A stretch of DNA of 10,560 nucleotides from Clostridia bacterium. Its GTDB lineage: Bacteria; Bacillota; Clostridia; Oscillospirales; Acutalibacteraceae. The stretch is from contig CAAGJJ010000122.1 of assembly GCA_900770165.1 (NCBI GenBank), positions 1 through 10,560 on the forward strand, read 5' to 3'. Under the pieces are notes generated by a model. It worked only from the letters and a program-made list of their open reading frames with translations, had not been told where the DNA came from and did not search any database. Numbering within the stretch: the stretch's first letter is position 1; each line of letters opens with the position of its first letter. This document shows positions 10,155 to 10,560 of this stretch, piece after piece. A program made the position numbers and the translations under genes.

Positions 10155-10560
10155 ATGGGAATATGTTTAACAGCAAATAAATCAACATACAGCTTTGATA
10201 TGAGTAGTGGGGGCTTTAATAATTTAAGAAAAAACATTGCTAAGGCACTTAATGAAGATTTTGGTATAGTTTATGGTGATTCAACTCTTGAAATAACCAA
10301 TCCTAAGTTATATGAAAAGAAAATAAATGAAAAATTATCATGTATGCCGGATGATAAAGATACAGAAAAAATTCTTGATTTTTTATTTGCTTCAGATATT
10401 GAAGGCTGCTGTGATTATAGAACATGTAAAAATTTATATAATCTTATTAAGGATATTGATTTTGGTACAAAGATATTTACTTATGCTGCATATTCTGATG
10501 GTAAGGATTATGAAAAGTTCAAATTATTCTTAAAAGAGTGCTATTCTCATAGAAGAACAA
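10155..10560 (+). CDS. conserved hypothetical protein, 3' end outside the window (135 aa seen)
   Basis: GGAG (10143-10146) is eight bases before ATG 10155, and the frame is open to the window edge. The N-terminus 'MGICLTANKSTYSFDMSSGG' followed by 'FNNLRKNIAKAL' fits a conserved hypothetical type I remember from clostridial genomes and phages. So does the later 'KNLYNLIKDIDFGTKIFTYA' followed by 'AYSDGKDYEKFKLFLKECYS' and 'HRR'. In that type the middle block is 'IYKLIKDIDFxxKIFTYAAYS'. Three cysteines (85, 86, 91) in EGCCDYRTCK are notable. The function is unknown. It follows the coiled-coil gene by 20 bases and is probably co-transcribed with it. Confidence 0.85.
   Translation, partial: MGICLTANKSTYSFDMSSGGFNNLRKNIAKALNEDFGIVYGDSTLEITNPKLYEKKINEKLSCMPDDKDTEKILDFLFASDIEGCCDYRTCKNLYNLIKDIDFGTKIFTYAAYSDGKDYEKFKLFLKECYSHRRT

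Noticed and set aside
9934..10533. Open frames at 9934-10188 (minus) and 10327-10533 (plus, other frame)
   Set aside because: They are shadows of the coiled-coil gene and of the conserved gene starting at 10155, whose own frames have binding sites and family-like sequence.
1..10560. A genetic code in which TGA is read as an amino acid
   Set aside because: TGA is a clean stop for the genes ending at 4121 and 4464 and probably 2709, and tryptophan is encoded by TGG throughout. The internal TGAs at 19 and 8304 need local explanations.

Overview
The window is AT-rich DNA from a low-GC Firmicute. The most likely source is a gut Clostridia/Lachnospiraceae phage, prophage or phage-plasmid accessory region. 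Reasons: every convincing protein gene is on the + strand; genes are very short (about 38 to 243 codons), tightly spaced, and nearly all preceded by a strong AAGGAG-type ribosome binding site. Several proteins belong to families I associate with phage early or accessory regions: a YopX-family protein, YopX-like small proteins, small CxxC zinc-ribbon proteins, and 'KLPxKVGDTVYxI' proteins. No structural, packaging, replication, integrase or tRNA gene is visible, so phage, plasmid and integrative element cannot be separated here.

Layout. 1-985: the broken tail of an upstream gene, an 81-aa unknown, and a YopX-family gene. 986-1515: a small lipoprotein gene, then a near-consensus promoter (TTGACA, 17 bp, TATACT). 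1516-4691: a run of small genes, including zinc-ribbon proteins, a 215-aa conserved phage-type hypothetical, and a 76-aa protein that ends at a terminator. 4692-6460: a new unit that opens with a diverged, longer copy of that 76-aa protein carrying an added C-terminal domain; the same kind of domain recurs in the next gene. 6461-7018: a long palindrome, a GTG-started zinc-binding mini-protein and a YopX-like gene broken at a T7 run, closed by a strong terminator. 7019-7325: a promoter and one small gene. 7326-7937: about 610 bp without a protein gene but densely folded. 7938-8857: a gene running in frame into a second, YopX-like reading frame that carries an internal TGA, then a terminator. 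8858-10560: a promoter, an unexplained leader, two hypothetical genes and the start of a conserved hypothetical cut by the window edge.

Most interesting region: on the minus strand, about 7795 to 7324, nearly everything can be placed in helices. These are a three-way junction, two long hairpins, a long-range 12-bp helix with a possible pseudoknot, and a hairpin followed by a T-tract. A plausible minus-strand promoter lies just upstream, and G-U wobble polarity mostly favours a minus-strand RNA. I read this as a candidate large structured non-coding RNA of about 470 nt that I cannot assign to a known class. A related palindrome stands alone at 6462-6518.

A second theme is gene decay or recoding: an in-frame TGA at 19-21, a T7 frameshift at 6887-6893 and an in-frame TGA at 8304-8306. 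TGA clearly works as a normal stop elsewhere (4119-4121), so a global code change is unlikely.
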